Positions 52,538-52,593 of a DNA stretch of 52,593 nucleotides are shown one piece after another (within the stretch, counting starts at the first letter, position 1; every line of letters begins with the position of its first letter). Both the position numbers and the translations under genes were made by a program. The DNA is from Streptomyces rochei (GTDB lineage: Bacteria > Actinomycetota > Actinomycetes > Streptomycetales > Streptomycetaceae): assembly GCA_002155895.1 (NCBI GenBank), contig MUMD01000136.1:1-52593 (forward strand), written 5' to 3'. The notes under the pieces were generated by a model, which was not told the DNA's origin, searched no databases, and saw nothing but the letters and a program-made list of their open reading frames with translations.

Positions 52538-52593
52538 ATCTGATCAACTGACCAGCCCATCAAAGAGGCACGCCCTAGTAGTGCTTCGTTAGG

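Larger units (their letters stand above)
50970..52577 (-). mobile_element. IS5-family element, apparently carrying a SUKH gene
   Basis: TAGGGC(C)TG(T)CTC at 50970-50989 and the reverse complement at 52558-52577 match at 16 of 20 bases. GGGC ends flanked by TA on both sides fit the CTAG/TA target use of this IS group. Between them are a two-frame DDE transposase (51678-52537) and a SMI1/KNR4 gene (51003-51608) whose stop is only 13 bp from the left repeat. If instead the IS ends just after the transposase near 51660, the SUKH gene lies outside; no equally good repeat was seen there. Confidence 0.6.

Overview
The window looks like a piece of a Streptomyces (or close relative) chromosome. GC content is very high, codons end in G/C, GTG starts and GTGA/ATGA stop-start overlaps are common, and the gene families (crt carotenoid genes, BTAD/AfsR-type regulators, trypsin-STAND-TPR proteins, DUF4383, DUF4913, trypco2) are typical of streptomycetes. 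The many insertion sequences, transposase scraps and broken genes fit an accessory region such as a chromosome arm. No tRNA, rRNA or CRISPR array was seen.

Region 1 (1-15431), carotenoids and light protection. Two converging, translationally coupled operons are present. The rightward one has an FAD oxidoreductase, an SDR, crtY, crtT and crtU. The leftward one has crtE, crtI, crtB and a Rieske oxygenase-like gene. They meet at a hairpin whose arms contain both stop codons. Together they should make geranylgeranyl diphosphate, phytoene, lycopene, beta-carotene and aromatic isorenieratene-type carotenoids. Upstream of crtE, on the same strand, sit a CPD photolyase and an Fe-S bacterial cryptochrome/(6-4) photolyase, then a decayed NAD(P)-binding gene and an SDR.

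Region 2 (15432-26768), mixed accessory genes. It holds a DUF4383 membrane protein, a mosaic gene relic, a 1076-residue AAA ATPase with an uncharacterised C-terminal domain, an M15-like peptidase fused to a seven-bladed lectin-like propeller, a secreted carboxylesterase, a frameshifted MerR regulator, an MDR oxidoreductase, an AraC regulator and an IS5 relic.

Region 3 (26769-33350), prenylated indole cluster. A BTAD/NB-ARC regulator is divergent from a DMATS-type indole prenyltransferase followed by a tryptophanase. This suggests synthesis of a prenylated tryptophan or indole. Two small secreted-protein genes follow, the first of them frameshifted.

Region 4 (33351-41956), mobile and conflict-system region. 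An intact-looking IS3 element (34194-35497, with inverted ends and a 3-bp target duplication), an aldo/keto reductase relic and an IS5 relic precede a three-gene module: trypco2, a 1351-residue trypsin-STAND-TPR protein, and DUF4913. Another IS5 relic follows. This module is the best candidate for a poorly described biological-conflict system.

Region 5 (41957-50968), stress functions. It has a flavodoxin, a universal-stress-like protein, an ABC transporter relic, Hsp20, a P-type cation ATPase, a GlxA-type regulator and a divergent cupin. The set resembles a dormancy or redox-stress gene group.

Region 6 (50970-52593). An IS5-family element has a frameshifted two-frame transposase and apparently encloses a SMI1/KNR4 (SUKH) immunity-type gene between its inverted ends.
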